A DNA stretch of 64,000 bases from positions 15,346,873-15,410,872 of the forward strand of contig OY755173.1 of assembly GCA_963576735.1 (NCBI GenBank), given 5' to 3'. Within the stretch, counting starts at the first letter, position 1. Each line of letters starts with the position of its first letter. Below, piece after piece: positions 45,801 through 55,326 of the stretch. A program made the position numbers and the translations under genes. The notes beneath the pieces were generated by a model. It did no database searches, had not been told where the DNA came from, and saw only the letters and a program-made list of their open reading frames with translations. The stretch is from Bedellia somnulentella (taxonomy: Eukaryota > Arthropoda > Insecta > Lepidoptera > Bedelliidae).

Positions 45801-48800
45801 TCACCTTCTTCGTCCTCAGGATCTTGTATTGCTTTGCCCTAGGAATTACAGCGAAAATTAAAGAATGTTATTTTGATGTGTTGTTTTGGCTAAAAATGAA
45901 ATTGTTTCTTAAAATAAATTCCCACCACATCCACTAACTTTGAAAAGTGTGAACAATGAAAAATAGGCCGCACATGTTATCAACTAGTTCAATTTATATT
46001 TAAGTAAAATATAAACCCTTTTTCATGCTTACCTTACATTTGATATATTTGAATTTAATATGATCACTTTCTCAAGTTTCTATCCTAATCCAAATTTATT
46101 TTGTATTATTATTACAGATAGCAACTAACACACTTCAAAAGTTTTAATAAAATGTTGCCAGTAGGATATTTTAATTTCTAGAGGATATTTTATATCAAAT
46201 AAGAAATTCTTGAGATAGATCAAATTAAAAAGATTCTGTGAAATTCTCCACAGAGTGTGCTTGAGTGTGGATGATGATAAATGATTAGAAAAAATTATTA
46301 CCACAGAATCAAACATTGTGATGCCTGAATGTGATATCCTGGCATCTTCCAACCATCCCGGTGGATACCCCATCATCCGCATCTTATATATATAAAGTGG
46401 AATCTCATCTCTCCGTAGTCCCATAGCATATCGCAGATTTCCTGATATTCTACCTGGCACCAAATGTCCATACTTTTGATCATCCTCTACATGATATCGC
46501 CTGAAAAATTAAGAGTTAGTATATGACTCCTAAAATAAATAAAACTTTATTTAAAACTTTTAATTATACTCTATGTATACGCTATCAGTAAGCTATGCCT
46601 GGCAGTCACACCGTCAACAATATGTAGTACAGAAAGGTATGGCAAGAGCTTGTTCAGGCCTGCGAATCATTGGGGGTGCCTAGGACAACAAATTAATAAT
46701 AACATGACATTCAAATTCAAAGATAATGTACCAAGGTATAGGCAAAAACATATAGAAAGAATAATTCTGTATTTCTAAAGCTCAGGCTACCCTCTTTTGC
46801 TATTTAAAGCCATGAGTCTATATATGTTTTTCCAAGTTTACTAACCCAACTTTAGCAGCATTCATAGCTCTTCTATTCTCCATGATTTTCTGATTATTTC
46901 TTGGTTTTGTACAGTCTCGTAGTTGATGCTCCCCATCACAATTGAAACAAACCACCACTCGTCTGAATGGGGCTTTACTAGTTGGTTGCTCAGCCTCTTC
47001 ATTGGCTAACAATGATGAATTCTGAAGAAAATAAACACATGCTTTTTCTATGTAGGGTTTGGTTAATTTGAGACTGACGTGAGTAAATATAATTCACTTT
47101 CACTAGGCCTTTCCCAATTACATACATATACTCACGCCATTAATTCCCATTGAGGTAGGCAGAGACTATCAATCACCAAATCTATAATATCCATCATACA
47201 TCGCACTCTTTTATTCTTAATATTTTGGACGCCTGTCTTTTGGAGTACACTTTCTATTTGGTCAAAATGTGTCCTCCGATGTGGTCCTCTACTGACATTA
47301 CCAGCCACATTACCTCAATAAATTGCTTACCAATTTACTCCATACTCTCTATGTGCCCAAACCATCTTAACATACCCTTTTCAATGTCATCTTTACACCA
47401 CACTTTTCACAAATCACGTTATATCTCACTTGAGCACCTAACCAATATCACAAACTTTTCTGAGGGGCCTCGTCTCTAATGCATTCACTCTACTCTACTT
47501 TCATGTTTCTCCTGCCACATCCAACATTCACTGCCATACATAAGTGTAGGAATAAGAACAGCATCATGCATAGCCATCCAGGCCTTTTCAGACATTGATT
47601 GACTGGTCATTAGACTATTCATTGTTCCATCTAACGCATAATCCTTTTTCACTCTTCTTTTAATGCCTTCATCACATTTTCCATCTCTAGTAATTTATTC
47701 TAAAACTAAACTCTTTCACTTTCTTACCATTCATTTTAATCATGCATTCTGTCACAATCTTCTACTTTCAAAACACGTACATGCTACATATTTATCATCT
47801 GTTGCAACTCGTACTTTGGAGAATATTATCAACTACTTAAGAGCCTTAATACTGTGTTGTGTTAAAGATATATATTTTGTTTGATTCAATTAATACTAAA
47901 AGAAGGCTCATCCAAAAAGATATCATAAATAATGTAAAAAAATATACATACATACATACATATACTCACAGCTACAAATCCCTAGATGGGGTAGCCAGAG
48001 CTAAGGAATTAGAAATTCCTCAGCCACTTTTGAAAGTTGCGTGGGGAAAAGATGGTAAAATAAAGGTTGTTGGCGATGGGTCTCTAGCTGCATCGCCCAA
48101 AAACCCCTTAGTAGCCCCAATACCATTAGTTGCCTCTTACGTACACCCACCAAAAGAAATGGGGTAGTTCTATTCTAAGCCGACACAACAAACTGTGCCG
48201 CTAATAAGCTAAATGTGCCGGACAAATACGTGGAATGTCATCGTCGCCCGTCTCTATTGTGGTCGAACTGAGCAGTACGCCGCTCGCTCGCGCTCATCAT
48301 CTTGAATATGCTGGCTACTGATATCGATATTATTAATTGTAGGTTGAGTGAGTTTACAGAATGATCGTTAAAATTTGTATGTTACAATAAGTAGTACAAT
48401 TTTTTTCTCATTTTGTAAGTAAACATCGCATTAGGCTATTGTCTGTAATGGTGTTTGTAAAATATGATGAATAAATAAATAAACACACAGCAATTATTAC
48501 TATATATACTATTTTTAATTTTGTATTACTAGAAACAAGAGTTGATGCAGTAGTAGGTAGGGACTAGACTTAGGGAGGTAGGATTCAACATTAATTTAAT
48601 ATGGTGAATGTTGAATATTATGAATATTAGTTGTCACATTAAATCAAAGAGTATATTATTAAAATTGAAACAAACATTAGTAAGTTCAGATCAAATGGTA
48701 GTGTGGCTTTTATTAAGAAAAAAGAGGTTGAGTGGCCGTGGCATGGCAGTCATGAACAGGCTCAAGATAGAAAAGTTGTTAAGGGCAGACTTTATCCAGT

Positions 48801-49674
48801 CATGAATCTTTATTAAGTGATAAAAACAAAAAATTAAATAAAATAAAATAATATCATCATAATAATCATTTATTTCGAAGTAAAAAGATAAATCTTTGAT
48901 TTTTGAACGTGAAATTTCAACTTAATACTAAGTTTACTTCATATTCGGAAGACATAATGGTTATTTAGAAAAATACAGATCAATGACAAAATATTGAAGA
49001 TTTCTTACCTGACTATATTGAGGAATATCTACAGACTGACTTTCGCTAGGAGCTGTATCCACAAAAAATAGGTTATCATCAACTATAACATCTTTTTCAT
49101 CATCTTCATTATCGGAACTCAATTGTAAGTCTTCGGGCCATATATCCAGTTCCAGGTCAGTCTCATAGTCTGATTCAAAACTATTATCTTCATGCAGTTT
49201 AATTAATTGCAACATAAATGCTTTTATTTTCTTTTTATAGTCTTTAGCTACTTTTTTATTCTGAAACATTATTTTAACTAATGGTTTTCGGTTTTCACAA
49301 CCACTTACTACATTAATTTCACTGTTTGTACTTGGAGAATCTACAATTATGTCTTCTTCTATTTCTATTTTGTCATCTTCGTCAACTTTTATTTCACTAT
49401 CTGTTACAGATATATCAGGAGAAACTTTCCCTCCATTGAGAGTTGCATTGGGTGAGAGAACTATTGACAAGGCATCATCGGAAGAATCAACTTGAACTAC
49501 TTCTGAAATAGTTGGACCATTAGCCGAAGTATCACTCACTTCGATTGGAGCTTCATTATTACTGTGTAACCCAGTATTCTTTTTTGCAGATTTTTCTTCA
49601 TCACTACTTGACGCTAAATCCTCGTTATCCAATTCGTAAATGATATCATTTACGACAGCTTTTCTTTTAGACAT
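42871..49674 (-). CDS. ZCCHC8: zinc finger CCHC domain-containing protein 8, NEXT complex scaffold
   Basis: Seven coding exons on the minus strand: 49674-49009, 47021-46846, 46500-46302, 45838-45707, 44788-44608, 43958-43834 and 43308-42871. They give 638 residues with all phases agreeing; the human protein is about 700. ZCCHC8 bridges RBM7 and the helicase MTR4 in the nuclear exosome targeting complex, which feeds short-lived nuclear RNAs to the exosome. Residues 1-222 are acidic and serine-rich. The zinc knuckle is CFNCDGEHQLRDC (247-259). The PSP domain (about 282-347) has IYKMRMMGYPPGWLEDA, the RBM7-binding type of segment. A proline run lies at about 465-478. The C-terminal MTR4-activating motif is FENLPDSTGKYEKICSLLK (about 607-625). 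Donors include GTTAGT and GTTAAT, weaker than consensus. Confidence 0.95.
44362..44540 (-). repeat. SINE S2, tRNA-like head half, in ZCCHC8 intron 5
   Basis: GTACAACTTAGTCATATGGG through AACCCACGCC to TTGAACTACCACGG. In reverse this is a tRNA-like unit GTGGTAGTTCAATGGGGAGA with a box B. The S2 3' half is absent. Confidence 0.65.
46770..46830 (+). repeat. SINE S1 scrap in ZCCHC8 intron 2
   Basis: AAAGCTCAGGCTACCCTCTT and AGCCATGAGTCTATATATG; it ends 16 bases before the exon 2 donor. Confidence 0.4.
47123..47880 (-). pseudogene. RTE-like LINE remnant in ZCCHC8 intron 1
   Basis: The longest LINE copy here. In reverse it runs from a region reading TRDGKCDEGIKRR, through the MYGSEC-type stretch (about 47520), to the TATACTCACGCC tail. 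Several frameshifts and stops. It shares the sense strand with ZCCHC8, being minus like the gene. Confidence 0.65.
47944..48190 (-). repeat. SINE S1 in ZCCHC8 intron 1
   Basis: Full-length reverse copy from the (CATA)n tail to TATTCTAAGCCGACAC. Confidence 0.8.
48836..48955 (-). repeat. unnamed repeat, inverted match to 20.3 kb
   Basis: AAGTAAAAAGATAAATCTTT and CAACTTAATACTAAGTTTAC are the reverse complement of the 20326-20450 repeat. In ZCCHC8 intron 1, just outside exon 1. Confidence 0.6.
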
Positions 49675-50277
49675 GATAGTTATTGCATAATTTAGATTTT
49701 ACTCTTAACTGCTGAAATCGTTTCTACCTCGCATTAAACCTAATATATTAATTTATTTTAACAATTAACATTTCAAGAACGAAAACTAAATAATAACCAT
49801 CAACTAAAAAACAATATTGATTGAGGTGAGGATATTGATATGAATGATATCAATCAATACGTGTCGACTGGTACTAGTTGCATTATTCTCTCCTCTTCGA
49901 ACAATAAAACCAAGTTTATATTGCCAATTTAGCCCGAAGTGATTTCACGTTTCACTCAGAATTTTTTCAAGTTGTGTGTCACAGTGATTTTGTAAAACTT
50001 CGTTCATAAATAAATACCATAAACTTTAAATTTTCCTCACAAGAAAACGTAATATTAGTAAGCGCCACTGCATGGGCTTCCACACACAACACGGTCCGCC
50101 TTGGCATGGCGGGCCCTTTTACTTGGACCTAGATATCAATTCATGCGAAGGTTTAGGCCAACCAGATATATATTGATAGGTTTCAGGAACAATGAGAGGT
50201 TTTCTTTTTGAGAAATAAAAAAACAACATAGTTCCCTAGAGCTCTGTAGATGACGTTGATGTAACTACGTTACTTAC
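49675..50277. other. ZCCHC8 upstream region
   Basis: Probable ZCCHC8 5' UTR and promoter lie here but no defined element was recognised. 49771-49845 is repeated at 54292-54366 in the same orientation. Confidence 0.4.
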
Positions 50278-50466
50278 TTCAAACTTTCTTCGTGGCGTCA
50301 GTCGTGTTGCTACAATAATTTCGCCAATGTCAACTTTAAAAACATGTGTCACATCACCATGTACCCATTGCGCTTTACGATTTTCATCTTTAGGAAAAAG
50401 ATGTATTCCTTCATTTTTACATAAATCTGCAAGGCACAGACTCCTCTTCTTTTTTTCTAGGGACAT
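50278..50466 (-). pseudogene. THAP-like exon, zinc ligands partly lost
   Basis: 63 open codons ending exactly at a consensus donor (GAA|GTAAGT at 50278/50277). CLADLC (CxxxxC) followed by EGIHLFPKDENRKAQWV reads like a THAP zinc finger, a DNA-binding fold found in P-type transposases and many animal genes. Where the family has ICSxHF this reads IIVATRL, so the last two zinc ligands are missing. It begins MSLEKKKRSL. No continuing exon was found. It may be a remnant of a P-like transposase or of a host THAP gene. It lies 82 bases from the left end of the P-like element, but its sequence differs from that element's own THAP exons. Confidence 0.4.
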
Positions 50467-50547
50467 TTTCTTTTTGGCGAGTGAAAACAACAAAAAGAAT
50501 GTTAAATATAAATATCGTCTTTGTTTATTTACTTTTAAGCTATCTTG

Positions 50548-50555
50548 GTTTAAAC
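50548..50555. repeat. left 8-bp target-site duplication of outer P-like element
   Basis: GTTTAAAC, matching 54041-54048. Confidence 0.85.
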
Positions 50556-50914
50556 CAAGGATACTCTACACTAGGGATCGGCCCTGTGGTACTATGGGTA
50601 CTATATCTTTATAACGTTATGCAAATAATAATCATATCGCAACAGAAATATTCCATATGCCGTTTTCTCTTTCTAACCTTCCGAGCTTAACCTTTTGAAA
50701 AAGAGAGCAATACATGTTTCCTTCTTGTTGTTTATGGCAAAATTTCGTCATGACGTTTCGATTATGATAGCGCGTACCTAGATCGGCCAACTTAATTGCC
50801 ATTTGATCTGTCAAGTTGCTTTGTAAACAAAAGTGTTGATTGCGTTTATTGTGTTTTGGACATTGATTTATCAAGTTTTAGACCAAAAAATTGCACAGGC
50901 AATATAAGTGCACA

Positions 50915-50985
50915 ATGCCTTGTTGCTCTATTAAAGATTGTGGCGCCCGTAATAGCGAAAATCAGCCTCAATTAACTTTGCACAA
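50915..50985 (+). pseudogene. THAP exon 1 in outer P-like element
   Basis: Begins ATG and reads MPCCSIKDCGARNSENQPQL, then TLHK across the splice. The CxxxxC pair (C4, C9) and the LHKF beginning fit a THAP domain. The donor is AA|GTAAGT. The nested element lies in the following intron, so the intron is now 2.1 kb. Confidence 0.7.
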
Positions 50986-51158
50986 GTAAGTAATTATTTT
51001 CTTTCTTTTCACTTCGGTCAAGTGTATTTTTTGGTGTATTTCATGCTTCCTCGATGTGATCAGAGGAAACTTCATGATCATTGTAATATTTTCGCCATAA
51101 AAGGCTTAGTTTTCATGATTTCTTCCAAAATTATTTCCTCTCATTGTTTACCTAGTGA

Positions 51159-51166
51159 TGTGAAAC
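51159..51166. repeat. left 8-bp target-site duplication of nested P-like copy
   Basis: TGTGAAAC, repeated at 52907-52914. Confidence 0.88.
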
Positions 51167-51403
51167 CAAGGATACTCTACACTATGGATCGGCCCTAAAC
51201 ACTCTCAGAGCGTAGCAGGGGGCGTGGCCTATTGGCACTTAAAATGGCTGACCTAGGGTTGTGTCATGCAAGAATCAGAATAGTAAAATATCGATAAATT
51301 TGCCAACATCTTTATGTGGAAACAATTTATTTCAACAGTAGGCAAATACTTTTAATTTAGATCTAGATATTTTAACACCAGTTTTAAACCTTCGTTTCGC
51401 CAC

Positions 51404-51559
51404 CATGGGTCACACATCACCATAGATTTAACTCATGAACATTTTCGAGCGATAATTTATTATGATTTTCGGCGTGGGGTAAGTTAAAAGCAGTGCATCG
51501 ATCAGTGATTCAGTGAGATTAATCATGGGTGTCATATGCTCAAGGACAACTTTAAATCG
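51404..51559 (+). pseudogene. mariner transposase N-terminal fragment within nested copy
   Basis: CCACCATGGG..ATAGATTTAACTCATGAACA.. ATTTTCGGCGTGG.. GCAGTGCATCGATCAG parallels codons 1-30 of the intact mariner at 35.5 kb. An internal deletion then leads to CAAGGACAACTTTAAATCGA. It continues after the SINE at 51831 (CAACAAAATATTGATGCTGT, mariner codons about 72-80). Stops interrupt it. Confidence 0.7.
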
Positions 51560-51571
51560 ATTGTCGTACAC

Positions 51572-51818
51572 ATTACATATACTTACTTACGGGTATAAAT
51601 CCCTAGATAGGGTACCCAGAGCTAAGGAATGACAAATTCCTCAGCCACCTTTGGGAAGTTGAGTGAGGAAAAGTTGGTAAAATAAAGGTTGTTGGTGATG
51701 GGTGTCCAACCGCATCGCCCAAAATTCCCTTAAAACGCCGTTAAAAGTCCGTTAGTCGCCTCTTACGTACACCCACCGGAAGAAATGGAGTAGTGCTATT
51801 CTAAGCCGACACTACACA
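51572..51818 (-). repeat. SINE S1 inside mariner piece of nested copy
   Basis: 247 bp, flanked by ATTGTCGTACAC and GTTGTCGTACAC, a 12-bp duplication with one change. It lies at the same position as the S1 in the outer copy, so it entered before the composite multiplied. Confidence 0.88.
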
Positions 51819-52017
51819 GTTGTCGTACACGTACAACAAAATATTGATGCTGTGCTTGACTTATATTGCCAGATCGTACATATAAATACGAAAAAAACAA
51901 CGTATTTAAATTTAAAATGTCACATTTATTCATTTTTAAATAACGTCAATTTGTTTTAACACGTTCTGAATGAAACCTTTTCATTCGTGATTTTTTATGA
52001 TAAACCATACCATTTTT

Positions 52018-52111
52018 TTAAAATGCAATGCCAATTTTATGCCGATGGTTGATGTTTTCAAAGCCAATACCATCAAGCCACTTTCTTCTCCGCGCTTCAC
52101 TTTTAGGAAAC
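52018..52111 (-). pseudogene. THAP exon 2 in nested copy
   Basis: After acceptor TTTCAG, reads FPKSEARRRKWLDGIGFENI and stops at HRHKIGIAF. One base shorter near 52030 than the outer copy, shifting its end. Confidence 0.65.
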
Positions 52112-52483
52112 CTGAAATTATTTAATTTTAGTAATCAAAATCAATAACCACCTCAAAGTAACAAATGTGAAGAAAAGTGTAATCTATAAAAATAATGTTA
52201 CCTATATTTTGGAAGGCATTTAGATTTTTAATAGGTTAACCAACCAACCAACTTAAACCGAATCTGATAGTACTTAAACATCGATAATACTAAATGATCA
52301 GTGTTTCACATCACTAGGTAAACAATGAGAGGAAATAATTTTGGAAGAAATCATGAAAACTAAGCCTTTTATGGCGAAAATATTACAATGATCATGAAGT
52401 TTCCTCTGATCCATCGAGGAAGCATGAAATACACCAAAAAAATACTCTTGACCGAAGTGAAAACAATGAAAATAATTACTTAC

Positions 52484-52554
52484 TTGTGGAAAGTTAATTG
52501 AGGCTGATTTTCGCTATTACGGGCGCCACAATCTTTAACAGAGCGACAGGGCAT
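52484..52554 (-). pseudogene. THAP exon 1 in nested copy
   Basis: Reads MPCRSVKDCGARNSENQPQL. Here C4 is R, so the first zinc-binding pair of the outer copy is altered. Confidence 0.68.
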
Positions 52555-52906
52555 CGTGCATTTATATTACCCATGTAATTTTATATTCCAAAACTTGATT
52601 AATCAATGTCCAAAACACAATAAACACAATCAACACTTTTGTTTACAAAGCAACTTGACAGATCAAATGGCGACTAAGATGCCGATCTTGGTACGCGCTG
52701 TCATAATCGTAACGTCTTGACGAAATTTTGCCATAAACAACAAGAAGTAAACATGTATTGTTCTCTTTTTCAAAAGATTAAACTCGGAAGGTTAGAAAGA
52801 GAAAACGGCATATGGAATATTTCTGTTGCGATATTATTATTATTTGCATAACGTTATTTAGATATAGTACCACAGGGCCCATCCGTAGTGTAGTAGAGTA
52901 TCCTTG

Positions 52907-52914
52907 TGTGAAAC
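52907..52914. repeat. right 8-bp target-site duplication of nested P-like copy
   Basis: TGTGAAAC. Confidence 0.88.
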
Positions 52915-53094
52915 ACTGATCATTTAGTATTATCGATGTTTAAGTACTATCAGATTCGGTTTAAGTTGGTTGGTAGGTTAACCTATCAAAAATCTAAATG
53001 CCTCCCAAAATGTAGGTAACATTATTTTTATAGTTTACACTTGTCTTCACATTTGTTACTTTGAGGATTGATTACTAACATTAAATAATTTCAG

Positions 53095-53212
53095 GTTTCC
53101 TACAAGTGAAGCACGGAGAAGAAAGTGGCTTGATGGTATTGGCTTTGAAAACATCAACCATCGGCATAAAAATTGGCATTGCATTTTAAAAAAATGGTAT
53201 GGTTTATCATAA
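53095..53212 (+). pseudogene. THAP exon 2 in outer copy
   Basis: Acceptor AATTTCAG, then FPTSEARRRKWLDGIGFENI and HRHKNWHCILKKWYGLS before a stop. With exon 1 it could encode 62 residues containing the first two thirds of a THAP domain. The closing C..H pair and all catalytic regions are absent. Confidence 0.68.
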
Positions 53213-53389
53213 AAAAATCACGAATGAAAAGGTTTCATTCAGAACGTGTTATAACAAATTGACGTTATTTAAAAATGAATAAATGTGACATTTTTAATTT
53301 AAATACGTTGTTTTTTTTAGTATTTAAATATACGATCTTGCAATATAAGTCAAGCACCCATCAATATTTTGTTGTACGTGTACGACAAC

Positions 53390-53636
53390 TGTGTAGTGTC
53401 GGCTTAGAATAGCACTACCCCATTTCTTCCGGTGGGTGTACGTAAGAGGCGACTAACTGACTTTTAACGGCGTTTGAAGGGAATTTTGGGCGATGCGGTT
53501 GGACATCCATCACCAACAACCTTTATTTTACCAACTTCTCCCCACTCAACTTCCCAAAGGTGGCTGAGAAATTTGTCATTCCTTAGCTCTGGCTACCCCA
53601 TCTAGGGTTTTATAGCCGTAAGTAAGTATATGTAAT
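53390..53636 (+). repeat. SINE S1 inside mariner piece of outer copy
   Basis: 247 bp between exact 12-bp duplications GTGTACGACAAC (53378-53389 and 53637-53648). This defines the true ends of S1: TGTGTAGTGTCGG at the 5' end and AGTATATGTAAT at the 3' end. Confidence 0.9.
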
Positions 53637-53648
53637 GTGTACGACAAC

Positions 53649-53812
53649 CGATTTAAAGTCGTCCTTGAGCATATGACACCCATGATTAATATCACTGAAC
53701 CACTGATCGATGCACTGCTTTTAACTTACCCCACGCCAAAAATCGTAATAAATTATCGCTCGAAAATGCTCATGAGTTAAATCCATGGTGATGTGTGATC
53801 CATGGTGGTGAA
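53649..53812 (-). pseudogene. mariner transposase N-terminal fragment within outer copy
   Basis: On the minus strand it reads CACCATGGATTTAACTCATG and then GAGCATTTTCGAGCGATAAT, parallel to the start of the mariner gene at 35.5 kb (MDLTREHFRA). Internal deletion and stops as in the nested copy. Confidence 0.7.
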
Positions 53813-54040
53813 ACGTATGTTTAAAACTGGTCTTAAAATATCTAGATCTAATTAAAAAGCATTTGCCCACTGTTGAAATAAATTATTTCTACATAAACAT
53901 GTTGGCAAATTTATCGATATTTTTCTATTCTGATTCTTGCATATACAACCCTAGGTCAGCCATTTTAAGTGCCAATAGGCCACGCCCCCTGCTACGCTCC
54001 GAGAGTGTTTAGGGCCGATCCACAGTGTAGAGTATCCTTG

Positions 54041-54048
54041 GTTTAAAC
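54041..54048. repeat. right 8-bp target-site duplication of outer P-like element
   Basis: GTTTAAAC. Confidence 0.85.
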
Positions 54049-54084
54049 TGATATTTATTTAGACTTTCAAATCAGAACGTTTTT

Positions 54085-54393
54085 ATGTACGTTCCGTTTT
54101 ACGATATCATTACATCAAAGTGTGAAAAACGTTCCGTTCCTACCAGTAACATAGCAAGTCTGGCGCCATCTATCCTGAGAACCGGGAAGAAGAAAAAAAG
54201 AAAAAATGGAAAACCTCTCATTGTTAACGTCTTTGGGGATTCCCATGCCTATACACTTTTTAAACTCTGGCGATGCCGCTGTCAGGTGACCACATTTCAA
54301 GAACGAAAACCAAATGATAACCAATCAACTAAAAACAATTTTGATTGTGGTGAGGATATTGATATTTTATTGAACGTGACCACGGCTGCGTAG
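54085..54393 (+). pseudogene. short ORF with GDSH motif, unrecognised
   Basis: 102 codons with KKKKRKNGKPLIVNVFGDSH near the middle. GDSH after a hydrophobic strand is reminiscent of the first block of SGNH-type hydrolases, but no other block is seen. The last ~30 codons overlap the 75-bp direct repeat shared with 49771-49845 and the start of an S1. Probably not a functional gene. Confidence 0.2.
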
Positions 54394-54627
54394 TGTCGCC
54401 TTAGAATAGCACTACCCCGTTTCTTCCGATTGGTATACGTAAGAGGCGACTATCGGTATTGGGGCTTCTAAGGGATTTTAGTGATGCGGTTGTAGACCCA
54501 TCACCAACTACTTTTATTTCACCATCTTTTTCCCACTCAACTTTCCAAAAGTGGCTGAGAAATTTCTCATTCCTTAGCTCTGGCTACCCCTTCTAGAGTT
54601 TTATAGCCGTGAGTATATGTATGTATA
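54386..54627 (+). repeat. SINE S1
   Basis: Near full length; tail GTGAGTATATGTATGTATA. Confidence 0.75.
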
Positions 54628-54639
54628 CAACATCAGCAA

Positions 54640-54790
54640 GGCTAGCAGGATCGACCTTTTAACTAGATAAGGCGTGGTATACAACAGCCATCTCTTTCGC
54701 ACACTTGCATTTTATCATATACTTTTATTTCATTCTAACCGACAGAATTACGAGACGTTTTCATGAGGCCTGTTTAAGCAATCGTTTTGT
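54640..54790. repeat. repeat X copy
   Basis: TTTTAACTAGATAAGGCGTG, ACAACAGCCATCTCTTTCGC and TTTCATTCTAACCGAC match the sequence flanking the mariner and, inverted, 56.87-56.95 kb. Confidence 0.55.
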
Positions 54791-54954
54791 AGCTCTATTA
54801 TTTTTTCATTTTATCTGCACAACATCATTTGGTTTATTGTTAGAAAAATTGACAGTTCACAACAATTAGATAACATTTTTTTTAAGCTTATTACAACCGC
54901 GATGGCGCAGAGGTATAGGCTCATATCCCGAGTCAGGCCTTTTCACATATAAAT

Positions 54955-55058
54955 ATAGAAAAGACAAATTGGTGTAGGCCCGACCGGGGATTTGAACTCA
55001 CGCCTGTCTGTTTACGGGCGGGTGTTCTACCCATTGAACTATCATGTAGTCATATTTA
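54955..55058 (-). repeat. SINE S2 tRNA-like head
   Basis: AAAAGACAAATTGGTGTAGG, GGATTTGAACTCACGCC and CTACCCATTGAACTATCATG; in reverse a tRNA-like unit as at 3.5 kb. The S2 body is missing. Confidence 0.65.
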
Positions 55059-55326
55059 TCGTAAGAAAATTCATTTTATTTGTCGTTAATTTAAGTGTTT
55101 TAACTCCTGAGAATTCGACTGATAAACGCAAAACACGTTATAATCATAGAAACGCCCATTGTAAGTAGACGGTATATGCATAGCTAGTCCGTCTAGGGTA
55201 TGAGTATGCTTTGGTGCGTCCGTCCGTCCGTTCCGTTCATTCAATGCCCATCTCTAGGTATGTTTTGATTTTGAGGTTATTAATGATTTTATTAGCTTCA
55301 GAATCAGATTTGTCTAGAATTACAAG

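Larger units (their letters stand above)
51167..52906 (-). mobile_element. P-like composite element, nested inverted copy (1740 bp)
   Basis: Starts CAAGGATACTCTACACTATG and ends with the inverse AGAGTATCCTTG; flanked by TGTGAAAC. It carries the same parts as the outer copy in the opposite direction: on the minus strand THAP exon 1 (52554-52484), THAP exon 2 (52111-about 52018), then the mariner piece with its S1. It is inserted in the outer copy's THAP intron. So the outer copy was there first and the family moved at least twice as a unit. Confidence 0.87.
50556..54040 (+). mobile_element. P-like composite element, outer copy (1737 bp plus nested copy)
   Basis: Ends in inverted repeats of about 30 bp, CAAGGATACTCTACACT then GGATCGGCCC, with CA..TG termini. 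Flanked by 8-bp GTTTAAAC. Subtracting the nested copy and its extra 8 bp leaves 1737 bp, matching the nested copy's 1740. From left: THAP exon 1 (50915-50985), intron, THAP exon 2 (53095-53212), part of a mariner gene in reverse, and an S1 SINE inside that. No DDE/RNase-H-like transposase region of a P element is present, so it needs a partner enzyme. The P-superfamily call rests on the 8-bp duplication, the CA start and the THAP exons; hAT also makes 8 bp but lacks THAP. Confidence 0.82.

Noticed and set aside
50556..54040. Simple palindrome or assembly duplication instead of nested elements
   Set aside because: The two different exact 8-bp duplications and the matching 1737 and 1740 bp lengths are explained by two insertions, and the copies differ at scattered bases.
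54085..54393. SGNH-hydrolase-like gene from the GDSH motif
   Set aside because: Only one short motif is present, other catalytic blocks are missing, and the ORF end is made of a dispersed 75-bp repeat and a SINE.
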